A DNA stretch of 64,000 bases. Source: Hibiscus mutabilis (lineage: Eukaryota; Streptophyta; Magnoliopsida; Malvales; Malvaceae). Below the pieces are notes generated by a model. That model made no database searches. It had not been told where the DNA came from and saw only the letters and a list, made by a program, of their open reading frames with translations. Positions 43,259-54,546 of the stretch are shown piece after piece (position 1 is the stretch's first letter; each line of letters opens with the position of its first letter). Where the stretch lies: assembly GCA_019671005.1 (NCBI GenBank), contig CM033747.1:22533188-22597187 (forward strand), written 5' to 3'. Both the position numbers and the translations under genes were made by a program.

Positions 43259-44465
43259 TCATGCATCTTCTAAGGTGTCAACTTCTTTGTTACGTTCTAC
43301 ATGGGCACCGTTGTAGTGCTTCAATCTTTGTCCGTTAACTTTGAATTCATGTTCGTCGGTAATGGACTTGATTATCACGGCACTGTGGAAGAATGGTTTA
43401 ACAACTTCGAATGGTCTCGACCACCTTGATTTTAGTTTTCCCGGGAAAAGTTTTAGTCGAGAATTGAATAAGAGAACTAGTTGCCCTGGCATGAATTGTC
43501 GCGGCAATAGTTTCTTGTCGTGCCATTGCTTTGTTTTCTCCTTGTAGATTTGTGCATTGTTATAGGCGAGTGCATGAAATTCTTCTATCTCGTTGAGGTC
43601 CAACAAACGCTTTTGTCTGGCACTTTCCTAATCCATATTCACGGTCTTGATTGCCCAATATGTCTTGTGTTCGATTTCCACCGGTAGATGGCCATAGACA
43701 AGTCGGAAGGGGGACCTACCTGAGGGTGTTTTGAATGCAGTGCGATAAGCCCAAAGTGCTTCATCTAGTCTTACTGACCAATCCTTCCTAGAGGGATTTA
43801 CAACTTTCTCGAGTATACCCTTCAATTCTCGGTTGGAAATTTTTGCTTCCCATTGGTTTGTGGGTGATATTGCCCGTCCTTTGGCAACGATCAGATTGCT
43901 TGTAAAACTCTTGGGCATCTTTGTACAGTGTTGGCCAATACAAACCGGATTGAAAAACTTTGGACACGGTACGAGTTCCTCCAAAATGTCCTCCATAGGG
44001 TGAAGAATAGCATTGTCGGAGTACATTCTGTTACTCCTCTTCAGGGACACATCGGCGTATAACCTGATTTGCACATTGTTTAAACAAAAGAGGCTCGTCC
44101 CAAAAGTAATGCTTAGCATCATGGCAGAACCGCTTCTTCCCTTGGTGAGTAAGGCCATAAGGTAAAATACCACAAACAAGGAAATTAACTAAATCCGCGT
44201 ACCAGGGTATTACCGAGGCATGTGCTGCCGTGGTGACTACTCCCAAGGTTGTCGAGGCATGCGTGCGTATTAGTGATTGTCGTGGCGTCAAGGTTTGTTG
44301 AGGCATGTGCATCCATGGTTTCCGAGGCGTGCACGTCTGGAGTTGTCGAGGCGTGCGCGTCAAGAGCTGCTGTGGCGTCGAAGGTTGCCGAGGCATGCGC
44401 ATCCATGGTTGCCGAGGCGTCAAGGGTTGCCGAGGCGTGCATATCCATGGTTGCCGAGGCAACTA
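43259..44465 (-). pseudogene. int: E5 integrase remnants with ASAT linker
   Basis: Linker repeats 44210-44465, then PWYADLVNF, GKKRFCHDAKHYFWDEP and the zinc finger HSSPYGGHF...SDRC (first Cys lost). The sequence then jumps directly to the HPQTNG block near 43865, so the core with both catalytic Asp residues is missing and the Glu position reads Lys (KAKIS). The C-terminal part runs to TLEDA-stop at 43259, with stops and a small deletion near 43690. Confidence 0.85.
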
Positions 44466-44999
44466 AAAGTTGTTCATCTGGGAATGCATTGCATATCTCT
44501 AAATCTGCGTCCTCCTCCCTATTGCATTCTAAACGTGATAAGTGATCGACCACTTGATTTTCTGTTTCGTTCCTATGCATTGGCCTAGGACTGCTCCTAC
44601 CGCGAAATCACTTGCATCACACATGAGCTCAAAAGGTAGCGTCCAATCTGGTGGAACGACAATGGGTGCCGAGGCAAGCTTTTCCTTTAGGGTTTCGAAT
44701 GCTTGGGTGCAAGAATCATCAAAATGGAAGACTTTATCTTGGTGGGGGTGATCTCTTGATCACATCCACCTTGTCTTTGTCTACTTCAATTCCCTTGGAT
44801 GAAATCTTGTGGCCGAGCACTATTCCTTCATCTACCATAAGATGGCACTTCTCCTAATTAAGGACTAAATCGGTTTCTTCACATCTTGCCAACACATTCT
44901 CTAAATTGTCGAGGCAACTGTTGAAGTCACTACCAAAAACGGAAAAATCATCCATAAAGATCTCAAGGAAGTCTTTGACCATGTCTGAAAAGAATGTCA
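44466..44999 (-). pseudogene. pol: E5 RT and RNase H fragments
   Basis: From 44999: MVKDFLEIFMDDFSVFG (FMDD kept), then to the PPP block near 44745. A deletion then joins DKVFHFDDSCTQAFETLKEK and ELMCDASDFAVGAVLG. A second deletion near 44580 jumps to the DHLSRLE block, removing most of RNase H. The upstream RT fingers are missing. Confidence 0.85.
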
Positions 45000-46468
45000 T
45001 CATGCATCTTCTAATGTTAGTGCATATTTGAGAAAACTTGAGGATGGTCGTTTTCGGTACTTCTCATAGTCCATTCGCACCCTCCATCGGGTGACAATAT
45101 TGCCCAAAAAGAGTTTGGCCAATGTGCTTGGCACTACTCCCTTTTGCGTTATCATGGTGGAGGTGTCTTTCTTCTTTGTTCGCTTGTAGTCCATGTAAAC
45201 TCTCCACCTTGCTACTATTCTTGAAGGCACAAATATATTAATAGAAAAAATTATATCCATTCTCAACCATTCAATTACCTCATTCTTGTCGACTTCTATC
45301 ATGGTTGGATGTAGCCTTTGTTGTCGTGGCAATTGCTGCTCAAGCCAATTGCCGTGGCAATCAGTTGCCAAAATTTGCTTTAAGTCAAGGGAATAACCAA
45401 TTTTCTGAAAAGCTTTATGAATCCAAACACCTTTTTCTTTTGGCCTCTCAAACATCTCTATCAGTAGAGATTTCGATGGCTTCAAATCTACTAACATTGG
45501 TTCCTCAAGACATACCTGCAATGGATGAGGTGAGTTTTTAAAGAATTCAAAAGGTTCAACCATTACCTGCTCATATTCCATTAGCAAAGTATTATCAGCT
45601 CGTTGATCTTGCATGTGGTCGTGTAATTGCCGTGGCAACTGTAGATGAGAGCAATCTACAGATTCCTGCTTCAACATCAACGTTGTAACCTTCTGGGCAT
45701 TAGGTTCCTCAGAATTTGTTGTAGTATTGTTGTTCTCAGCTTCACTGAGTGTTGTCGCGGTATTGCTCTGTTCAGGCTCCTCAATCATTGCCGAGGCAAT
45801 TTGTTGTTCAGGCTCATCATTTGTTGGGCAGTCTCTTTCATTGGCATCCTCTTGACTTTGAGGTTCTAGTTGTTCCCCACACATCAGAGAGCTTTCTTTG
45901 CATTGCTCCTTATCCTCTTGCCTTGGGACGTCAGTATCCCTAGGAATGAATTGTTGGTGCATGTTATCCATGACATATGTGGATCTCCCTAATTGATCTT
46001 CTGAATCCCCTAAGGTTGCATCCCACTGAGATATCCTCGTATCCATAGATTTTGATAGCTCTCGAATCTCTTCAATTGATCTGTCAAGTCTAGCCAAGGA
46101 AGCTAGTAACGTTTCCTCCAAGGAATTGGAATTCTATTGAAAAGGACTACATCACCATGGCATATCTGTTGCTGCGGCAAAATTGTTATGGTAAAAAAAA
46201 TTTGAGCTTTTTGACCATACCATGAAGAATTTTGCTGCCGGTTCCCTCTATGGTCCTCCATGTAGTTATATGCACCAAAAATGTGAGGGCAATTTTCAAA
46301 CACATGATGTTCTCCACACATAGCACAAGATTTTTCCACGGTATAAGTTCTTTGGGCTTTTCTCGGTTGGTATAGGTAATCATCAAAGAGTGCAAGACAC
46401 TCTTGATTGGATTGATTCATATCTTCCAACATCATCTCTCAAATAGATCGGCTTTTATTTCCCGACAT
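45000..46468 (-). pseudogene. E5 gag-like ORF of the non-autonomous lineage
   Basis: Counterpart of the E2 ORF: start MSGNKSRSI at 46468, zinc knuckle CAMCGEHHVFENC, SLEETLLASLARLD, FEFFKNSPHP, EMFERPKEKGVW, then RWRVYMDYK and RWRVRMDYE. A CGA-to-TGA change at codon 10 and stops/frameshift near 46130-46200 break the N-terminal part. The last 373 codons (46121-45000) are open. It ends TLEDA-stop at a junction with RT sequence sharing AGATGCATGA. Confidence 0.8.
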
Positions 46469-46588
46469 GTTGATGTCCCTTAACTTGTAGCGCACCTAAA
46501 TTTTTTTTGATAAAACAAACAAAAAGAAAAGTTAGTAAAACTAAGAGAAAAAAATGCAATAACAAAAACAACTAACACCAATTGCCAA

Positions 46589-46606
46589 TCCCCGGCAACG
46601 GCGCCA
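46589..46606 (-). other. E5 primer binding site (tRNA-Asp)
   Basis: Minus strand TGGCGCCGTTGCCGGGGA, a perfect match to the tRNA-Asp complement, followed by the type A leader GATTGGCAATTGGTG. Confidence 0.92.
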
Positions 46607-46612
46607 AAAACT

Positions 46613-48155
46613 TGTTGCGTGTAATAAGTGCTACGAAAATGTGCAAGTATACACGTCACAAGTAATAAAGTGATACGAGTATCGTCTCCACAGGGATTGG
46701 TTTGGGCCATTTTGCTTAATTTTCTGCACTGTGAAAATAAAAACACAATTGATAATAGAGGTTTTAATTAACGAGAAAACTAAGAGCAATAAACTAAAAG
46801 AATAGATGAAATTAAAATAGAGTAAATAGGCCAAGTTATCGTGAGTTGAGGTGTGATAGCCGATTGGATCGTCTTGGTAAAAGAGTGCAAGGGAAACTCA
46901 GTTGTCGTGGCAACTTGCACAGCGGGATTGTCTTTGCAACTAATCGATGGTTGCCTGGGCGACTAGCTGGGTAACTACTTGGGCGTTTGGGCAGCAACTT
47001 CAAGGTTCGGCAGAGCGTTCTTCAATGGTTTCTTCTTATCCCTAAGTTGAAACTCTAGCTACTTGTGCATGCCTTGATAATACATCCCAGCGTGAATCAA
47101 GGGTGAACAACAACCAATCTTGCGCTCCTCTTAGCCGTTGAAATCCTTAACTTATTCCTAAGCCGGATTAATCTTCACCATCAATAGATTGAATAAAGAC
47201 CATACTCATTCGTTTCATGAATCTAACTCTCCCGATATTAGATAAATAGATGACGTTACGAGATCCTCTCCCAATTCACTCGCAAACAAGAATAAAAGCC
47301 AAGAAGGAGTAAACCTTGAATAGAAAAGTGCAAACTCTTATTACCTAAAAAATCCAATTATTTCTCACAACAACAAAGCACAATAACCTCAACCAATCAA
47401 GTTAGCTCATGGTTGGGTTCAAAAGATATACAAAGAATAATCCCCAAACCATGAATCTAATGGAAGCAAAGAAGGAGAAGAAGAAATCAAACTCTCTCCC
47501 CCTTGCTCTCTTGTCGAAATCTCTTCCTTCTTGCCCTTTGGAGTTGTCAAAATTTCTCTCCTCTTGCTCTCTCCCAAGTTGACGATATGGCCTCTAATTT
47601 ATAGGGCTAGGTCAAAGTCCTTCTTTGAGGAGGAAGTTAAGTTGGAGTTAAATTATCTTTAAAGAATATAATTCTTTATTATAATTATATTCCTACTAGA
47701 ACTTCTCCTATCTTCTTGGAATTTAATTCTTCTTTAATTTCTTCATGGAAATCAAATTCCTTTTGGGGTTTAGCTTTGCTCCACGTCATCTTGGGCTTGT
47801 TTAGTCATCAATTTCGACTACCATATCACCTTATTCTTTGTCGACAATTGCCCTGGCAACTGGCTCGGCGTCTCCTTCATGCATTGCCCTGGCAACTAGC
47901 TCGGCATCTCCTTCATGCATTGCCCTGGCAACTAGCTCTAGTCTTGCTTTGGCAAGTGATCCTGTACATACACACAAAACACACCAAAGCAACATCTTTT
48001 CCCACAAAAATCACTAAGTTATGTAATCAAGCTCAACAGTGGAAAGAAACATGAATTAATGCATGAATGACTAATTATGCAACTAATATGAGCTTAAGTC
48101 TAACAATAATATGAGTAAAAAGGGTAATAAAAATAGTACTTTTGAACACTTATCA
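46613..48155 (-). repeat. E5 5' LTR
   Basis: 1543 bp, near-identical by eye to 40462-42005. TATAAATT (minus) at 47596-47603 is the likely TATA box. Confidence 0.95.
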
Positions 48156-49189
48156 GCTGCCTTGGTTGTTCTGGTTCAAGCTCGGGTGTGGTTTCTCTAG
48201 TGTGTTTGGTGATGTGAAGAGTGGAAGATCCTGTCCTATTCTTTATTGCATGTGTTCTTATATATTACCCAGACTAGTGTCGTGGTAGGGTTGCCATGGC
48301 GTTGTGATTGGATTAGCTATGAGTTGACGTCTTATGTTTGCTGTGTCATTGGTAGTGTTTCCATATGTAGACACATGTTCATTAGGTGTCGTTTGTCTAG
48401 TCATGTTCGCAGGCGCGAGGCTCGTAACATTAGCTCGTTCGCAGATACTAACAAGTTTATTTGATTTGTGGAACTTAGTTGAATAAAATACCATTTGTCC
48501 CAAAAACAAGTTCTATAAAAATATTTAAAAGTTACAAAGCCAGATATCCTTGCTGGATATACTCCAAGACAAATATTAGGTACATATTTTTTAAAAAAAT
48601 TGTAAAATATCAGGATTCCCACTATGATTTATACAGGTAAGGTTTAGTTATCTCACGGTTTAGAAATGACAAACCTCGTCCCCATTCTCATTTGAGCTTT
48701 AGCGAAAAAACTTATCTCGTCCTCATCCCCTTGGATGGAGATTTCAATTATTCCCTATCCCAATCAGTTCAGATCCCCATTATTTCTGATATTCCTTACC
48801 CGATTGCCACACCTACACTCACAAATATGACCTCTTACACCATGTAAAACTTGTAAAAATTTACACATTTTTTGACCGTTGGATAAGAGTAAATGGATGA
48901 CTGAGATTGATAGTAGGAAATAAAAGATATTTATAGGAAAAAAGAAGATATAATATCAACTATTTAGTTATCCTCGTTCAACAATAAAAAAATGTGTAAA
49001 ACTAAATGAGTTTAACATAGCATAAGTGGATCCTAAACTTATATAAGTAAAATCCACAAAGTTTTACACTAATTTAGGACCATTGGATGAGTGTAAATTA
49101 ATGGTTGAGATTAAACTTCTCATTTTCCCCTTAAAAATCTTTACAATTTCAATTTTTAATCTCATCCACACTCATCAAATGGTCTACAC
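48156..49189. other. Old unresolved sequence between E5 and E6
   Basis: No supported gene. 48161-48480 continues the pre-insertion locus broken by E4 and E5. On its minus strand, TATATAAG (48257-48264) precedes C/A-rich, leader-like sequence toward the gag-like fragment at 30225. 48830-49180 contains two similar blocks (TTTACAC..TTT..GACCGTTGGAT and TTTACACTAATTTAGGACC), perhaps a small decayed repeat. Confidence 0.4.
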
Positions 49190-50553
49190 TGATGAGTGTT
49201 TTAGATTGAATATATTTTCTTGTTAATTTTCCCTTGTTGTCAATTAGTACTGCTGATTTAGTTCTATTTTGCTCATTTTCAACGTAGGAATCTGTTTTCC
49301 AAAACTAGCAGCAAGATGGGCATTTTTTGCATTTTTTTATTAATCTATCATGGCTGGAGACATTAGCACGACATGGGGCATGACGTTTTGTCGACCTGGC
49401 AAATTCGAGTAGTCCAGTCAGCAGCGCCTTCTAAAGGCAGTCTAGTCAACAGTTTCTGGAAGGATGATGCATGAAATTACCTTAGATTTAGTTTGAATTT
49501 AAAATACTTTGAAACTATATATCTTTTTGGATGCATTTATCTTTAGGATTTATCTTTTTATTTTGAATTTATTTGTTTCATCTTTAAGGTTTTTAGAAGA
49601 CTATAAATACCTCCTCTGGGGTAAAGCTTAGGGGGTATCTTTTCATTTTCTTTCTTTCATTTTATAAAAGTTCTCTCGGGTTTATTTTCAATTTTTGTTT
49701 TTACTTTAAGTTTTTACTTTGTTTTAAGAAAATGCTAAGTATGATTTCAATCATGCTTAGCTAAACTTTTAATTAGTCGATGGCCTAGTGATGACTCAAT
49801 TCATTTTGTGAGAATTGAAAAGCACTTAATATCTTCGAATATCATTCTCAATTTTCTGGAAACTTAGATTGGAAATCGACCTTTCTTTTAAAAATCTTTA
49901 CACTTTCATTTCAAAAAGCACACGATGGTTTGAATGTTGTTCTAATTTACCGTTGGAAGGAAGAATCGGCTGATAGCAAATTCGACTTCCTGTGAACACA
50001 CTTAAATACTGTTCGTTAAGGGAAATTGAGATTAGGTTCGATTCTCGTTGAGACAACATAATTCGAGTCGGGCTTTTCCAGCGCTTAAAGTTGTATTGGT
50101 GATAACGACGAAAGACGTGGTTAGACCCGCAAGGACTGAATTTTAGAGATAGGCTTGGGAATATCAGTTTACCGAAGAGAAGTAAGTTATAAGGGTTGGG
50201 CCTTGTAGACTGTAACCGGCATAAGTCCCGAAGTAAAATCTCTTTCAATGATTAAAACGAATTGAGGCAGAGCGAAGCTTAAGGCTATATTTCTACCATC
50301 GTTATTGTCAACTATTAAATTTTTTTTATTTCTCCACCATTCCTTTAAATTACTTTTATTTAATTTTACTATTTTATTCTTGAATTTTAATCCCCCATTT
50401 TCTTTCTTTATTTTTCACTGGAACAAGATCAACGCAATTTAGCATTGGAAATTCCTTAGTCCCTGTGGATTGACCTTTCTTCTCTTTACAACACTTTAAT
50501 TTATTCCATTTGAGAATAAGGAATATTTATTTGATAATTTACGATGCTTGTCA
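49190..50553 (+). repeat. E6 5' LTR
   Basis: The 3' edge (TGTCA at 50553) is fixed by the PBS three bases later. The 5' edge is less certain. TGATGAGTGTTTTAG at 49190 resembles the TGATAAGTGTTC start of the E1-E5 family and gives 1364 bp. Contains TATAAATA at 49612. Confidence 0.65.
49612..49619 (+). promoter_or_regulatory. E6 LTR TATA box
   Basis: TATAAATA in AGACTATAAATACCTCC, the best core promoter candidate in this LTR. Confidence 0.6.
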
Positions 50554-50556
50554 AAT

Positions 50557-50574
50557 TGGCACCGTTGCCGGAGA
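50557..50574 (+). other. E6 primer binding site (tRNA-Asp type)
   Basis: TGGCACCGTTGCCGGAGA, two mismatches to the tRNA-Asp complement. Confidence 0.82.
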
Positions 50575-50610
50575 CTTCGACAAATTACTAACATTGTTTT
50601 GTTTTGATCT

Positions 50611-51271
50611 ATGACCAAGTCATTTCTGGGAAAACTAGTAGATTACGAACCCGAGATCAAAGCTCTTGCCCAAAGATTATGCTGAGAGACCCTTAGGCAC
50701 AAAAGGTTGAATCGAGACTTCCAGTCAAAACCAGATCTTGACTTTGAGTAACTTTCTTACACCGAGGCATTATTTACGCTTGACGACGAAGGGTCAGAAC
50801 AAATGGCTGAACAGACGATTCGAGAATTAGCCGCAGTGCTTGACGAACAACAACCGATGTGCATCACCTTTCTGAATGGAAAAACACTATTTGAGTTAAA
50901 AATGGGACTGATTCACCTCTTACAATCATTCTATGGGCTATCAAATGAAAATCCACACAAACATCTTACGGAATTTCACATGGTTTGCTCTAGCATGAAG
51001 CCACATGGAGTATCTGATGACCAAATCAAACTTAGAGCTTTCCCTTTTTCCTTAGCTGATTTGTCCAAAGATTGGTTATTTTACTTACCACCAGGTTTAA
51101 TAAATACATGGGCTGACATGTTGCGGTTGTTTCTTGACAGGTTCTTCGCTGCGACGAAAGCAAGCGAATTAAAAAGGAGCATCTTAGGAATTTGGCAGAA
51201 GGATGGAGACTCATTATACGACTACTGGGAACGATTTAAAAAGCTTTGTGCCAATTTTCTGCAACATGGCC
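50611..51271 (+). pseudogene. gag: E6 gag, first part
   Basis: ATG at 50611 gives MTKSFLGKLVDYEPEIKALA. TGA at about 50682 and TAA near 50749 follow. The open part 50803-51271 has the capsid region (HLLQSFYGLSNENPHKHLTEF, DLSKDWLFYLPPGLINTW, YDYWERFKKLCANF). It stops where the solo-LTR-like insert begins. The sequence after the insert continues the same frame. Confidence 0.82.
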
Positions 51272-52057
51272 TGTAACACCCTTAACGTATACTCGTAGAC
51301 CGAATATACATTAAAGATGTTACGAAATCATTGGAAGAAATATTGACTAAATTTTTTATATACCAAAATTTAATTTGTAGTTTAACCCTTTTCGTTTTTG
51401 AATTGAAATCTACATCAGTCTATGACAGCTAGTTTCGACCCTAAATTATTTTATAAAATTTATAGAAATGTTATTGAAATAAAAATATTATTTAGGGTGA
51501 AAACTAGATATCTTGCCTAGACCCTTTCTTGATTTTAAAAGTATTATGCGATTAGGGTTAAATAATATTTACCTATGTCATAAATCATAATCATTTGTAG
51601 TAAACCATATTCTAAGTCCATACATTTGTAATAGTACGTAAGCACATTATAAACTTGAGTTTACAAAACATTTATACTTTAAAGTTACATACATACAAGT
51701 ACATGCCCACTAGACATCAAAATTATAACTTAAAATGTACATACTGTGAACAACTATTACAACTTGATTTAACAAAATACTGCTCCTTCTCGCTACTTTA
51801 CTTCAGAGAACCTACATGTGAAATAAACACACGCTAAGTACGAACTTAGTGAGGCATAATTTCATTTAACAAACATAAAGTAAAATAATACTTATCATAT
51901 GATATTATATCAAGTTCTCTACCTAAGATAAGATAGTACTATCAAGGTTTCCATAGTCACTAGGTATTAATGTGCATGTCACAAATTTCTAACTTAATCA
52001 TGGATCCAATACTCTATCATCATCAAGTAAATTTTATTCATAGCATAGAACATATAT

Positions 52058-52270
52058 ATAACATGATTCACATTCATGACATGGTTCACATACGTAACAT
52101 GATTCATATTCATGGCATGACCCATATATATAACATGATTCTCATATGTGGCATATTTCATTTGCATGACATGATTTTCATACGTGGCATGATTCATATA
52201 TATGATATCATTCGTATACATGACATGATTTAATTACATAACATATTTCATATACGTGACATGATTCATT
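52058..52270 (+). repeat. Imperfect 18-nt tandem repeat
   Basis: About twelve units of the type ACATGATTCATATACGTG, with one-base length changes, inside the solo-LTR-like insert. Confidence 0.8.
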
Positions 52271-54473
52271 TATCATTGCCCAAAGTACACTATATGAGAT
52301 CGAGGTATGTGAGTCATCTTTAAATGACACCGTAGTGTCAAACATGACGTGAAGATGAGTACGTACTCGGGGATGCTCTTTGCTCCCCATAAACATGAAG
52401 CACCTCGACAGTGCACTCGGGCACAGTGGGCATGGATCCCCAGGGTGCGTGTGACACATTCATTTTTTCATAAATTATAACATAACATGAATAATGCAGC
52501 TGCTAGGGACTCTATGGCATGCCAACTATACCATGGACTCTCATACATGACACTTGGGAATTTCTTTTATCATCAATTCATCATCATGATCAATCATATA
52601 AATAATCATTCATATCACATGCTTCATCATATATATTCATGGCAACATAGGTCAACATACATACATATCATGTAACACTATTTATAGTTAAGGTTGACTA
52701 TTCGCTAGTCTTCCTATTTATAAATTAAACATGTAAATGCACTCACATGTTTTAGTGAAGAACAACCTCACTAAGCTTTACTCACGATTCTTATCCTTCA
52801 TTTTGTCACTTGGGTCTCCTTCATTTTCTTTTGAAACTGTGTTAAATCAATCGACATATACATCACCATTCTTGTGTTCGACTTAAATCTAACACTACTA
52901 ATTTAATTTTTAAACATGACTATTCGAATATAAAAATTTTCTAAAAATTTCCCCAATACTTTACAAGTTGCCGAATTAGTCCCTAGATCTTTAGTGACCA
53001 ATTTGGACATTAAACAATTGTTTAAACCCATATTTGAACAATTTCCATAATTAATTACACATTTTGGACTATTACCTTTTTAGTCCTTAACTTTATAAAA
53101 GTGACATTTTAGTCACTACATTGCTTTTGTACATTAAATTAATGTACAATTAAACTTTTCACTTAATTCTAACACCCTTATACATTTTCCTTTAACTTCC
53201 AAACTTTATTCAATTTAGTCCTTAATTGAACTTTCTTTTCGAATTTGGTCCCTCGTGTTTCCTTTCTTGACATTTCAATCCTTCAACTTTCATAACATGC
53301 TTAAATCTTCAATTCTATCAATTTCCCATAAATCCAAAACCAATCACTAATTTTTACTAAATTGTCAAATTGGTCCTTGCATTTCCAAAAATTTTCGTTT
53401 TGGTCCCTAATCACCAATTCAAGCTACTTTCACCATAATTCAAATATTCCAATGCTAAAATAAAATTTACAATAATTTCCCTTAATTTTCCAAATTTTTG
53501 AAATAGTCCCTAAATTTACAACTTGGGGAAATTATTCAACATATCATCAAAATATGTCTCATACTATCATAATTCAATCAATTCCATCCTTAATTTAACT
53601 TCCTAACCAAAACCCCCAAATTTTAGGGTTAGGGTTTATAATCTTAAACATGGATTTTATCTAATTTCAACCTTAATTCCATTTTAAGTCATTAATTTAA
53701 CTATCTACAAGTCTAATTCCATTATCAACTTCAATTTCCACAACCAATCTTCATCCATATCATAACTCATACTTGACTTTTATCATGCAAAAATACTATA
53801 AAATTGAAGAGAATCAAGTGTAGAATAATTTACCTAAATAAATTTTGCTTGAAAATTGTCTTGATTTCTTCAAAATTTAGCTTGAAAGTTGGAAAAATTC
53901 TTTCCCCTTCTTTGTTGCTGAGTTCGAACAGCCCTTGGAATAAAGATGATGATTTTTTTTCTCATCTTTTAATCTATTTAATCCAAGTGTAATATTAAAT
54001 GAATTTAAAATTCATTTAATTAGTGTAATTACCATCTTACCCTTTTAAACCAATGGCCGTGATTCAATCTCATAAAAATCAATGGCTATGATTTATTCCA
54101 TGTGTAAATCTTCTTCCAAAATTGCCCTCAATGTTTCAAAATATTTCAAAAATGTCATCCATGGCAAATGTCCAATTTGCCCTCCAACTAAACTTTATTT
54201 ACTAACAAGACTTGAAAATTGTCATTCCTTTAAAATCTAAATAAATCTAGTTATAATCAAACTAAATGTAATAAAATATTCATAAAATAATAATTTATGA
54301 ATTTTCTATAATTTCTTGGAACTGTCTTTAAAATTTTAGTTCGATCCAATATACCAATAATTACCAGGAAATTTTATCGGATACCTTTCCTCTTAGAAAT
54401 CTTATCTTCACAATCTATTTCGAATATTATTGACTTAAAATGAATCTTTTTTATCAGTCAAAATATTGAATAT

Positions 54474-54546
54474 GGGACCTCCCCAATAGGTCACCCATCC
54501 CTGTACTGCTCTAGTTTGAGCATGCTTAACAATTTTATTCGATCCA
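54474..54546 (-). ncRNA. 5S rRNA-like stretch (degenerate) inside the insert
   Basis: On the plus strand, GGGACCTCCCCAATAGGTCA, CCCATCC, TACTGCTCT and GAGCATGCTTAAC line up with the reverse complement of plant 5S rRNA (GGTGACC, GGATGGG, GTTAAGCGTGCTTGGGCGAG), so the sense strand is minus. It covers the C-box/intermediate promoter part and 3' half, with many substitutions. Not a functional 5S gene. Confidence 0.7.

Larger units (their letters stand above)
40462..48155 (-). mobile_element. E5: non-autonomous Athila-family element with partial pol
   Basis: 7694 bp, minus strand. LTRs 40462-42005 and 46613-48155, target duplication GCTGT (40457-40461) and GCTGC (48156-48160) with one mismatch. 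It carries the same leader, gag-like ORF, small ORF and type A U5 as E2, but keeps pieces of RT, RNase H and integrase joined by deletions. Confidence 0.93.

Noticed and set aside
51970..52233. 87-codon His/Ile/Met-rich frame
   Set aside because: Produced by the 18-nt tandem repeat (six-residue period); not a plausible protein.
54474..54546. Functional 5S rRNA gene
   Set aside because: Only part of 5S aligns, with many substitutions, and it lies inside a repeated insert.
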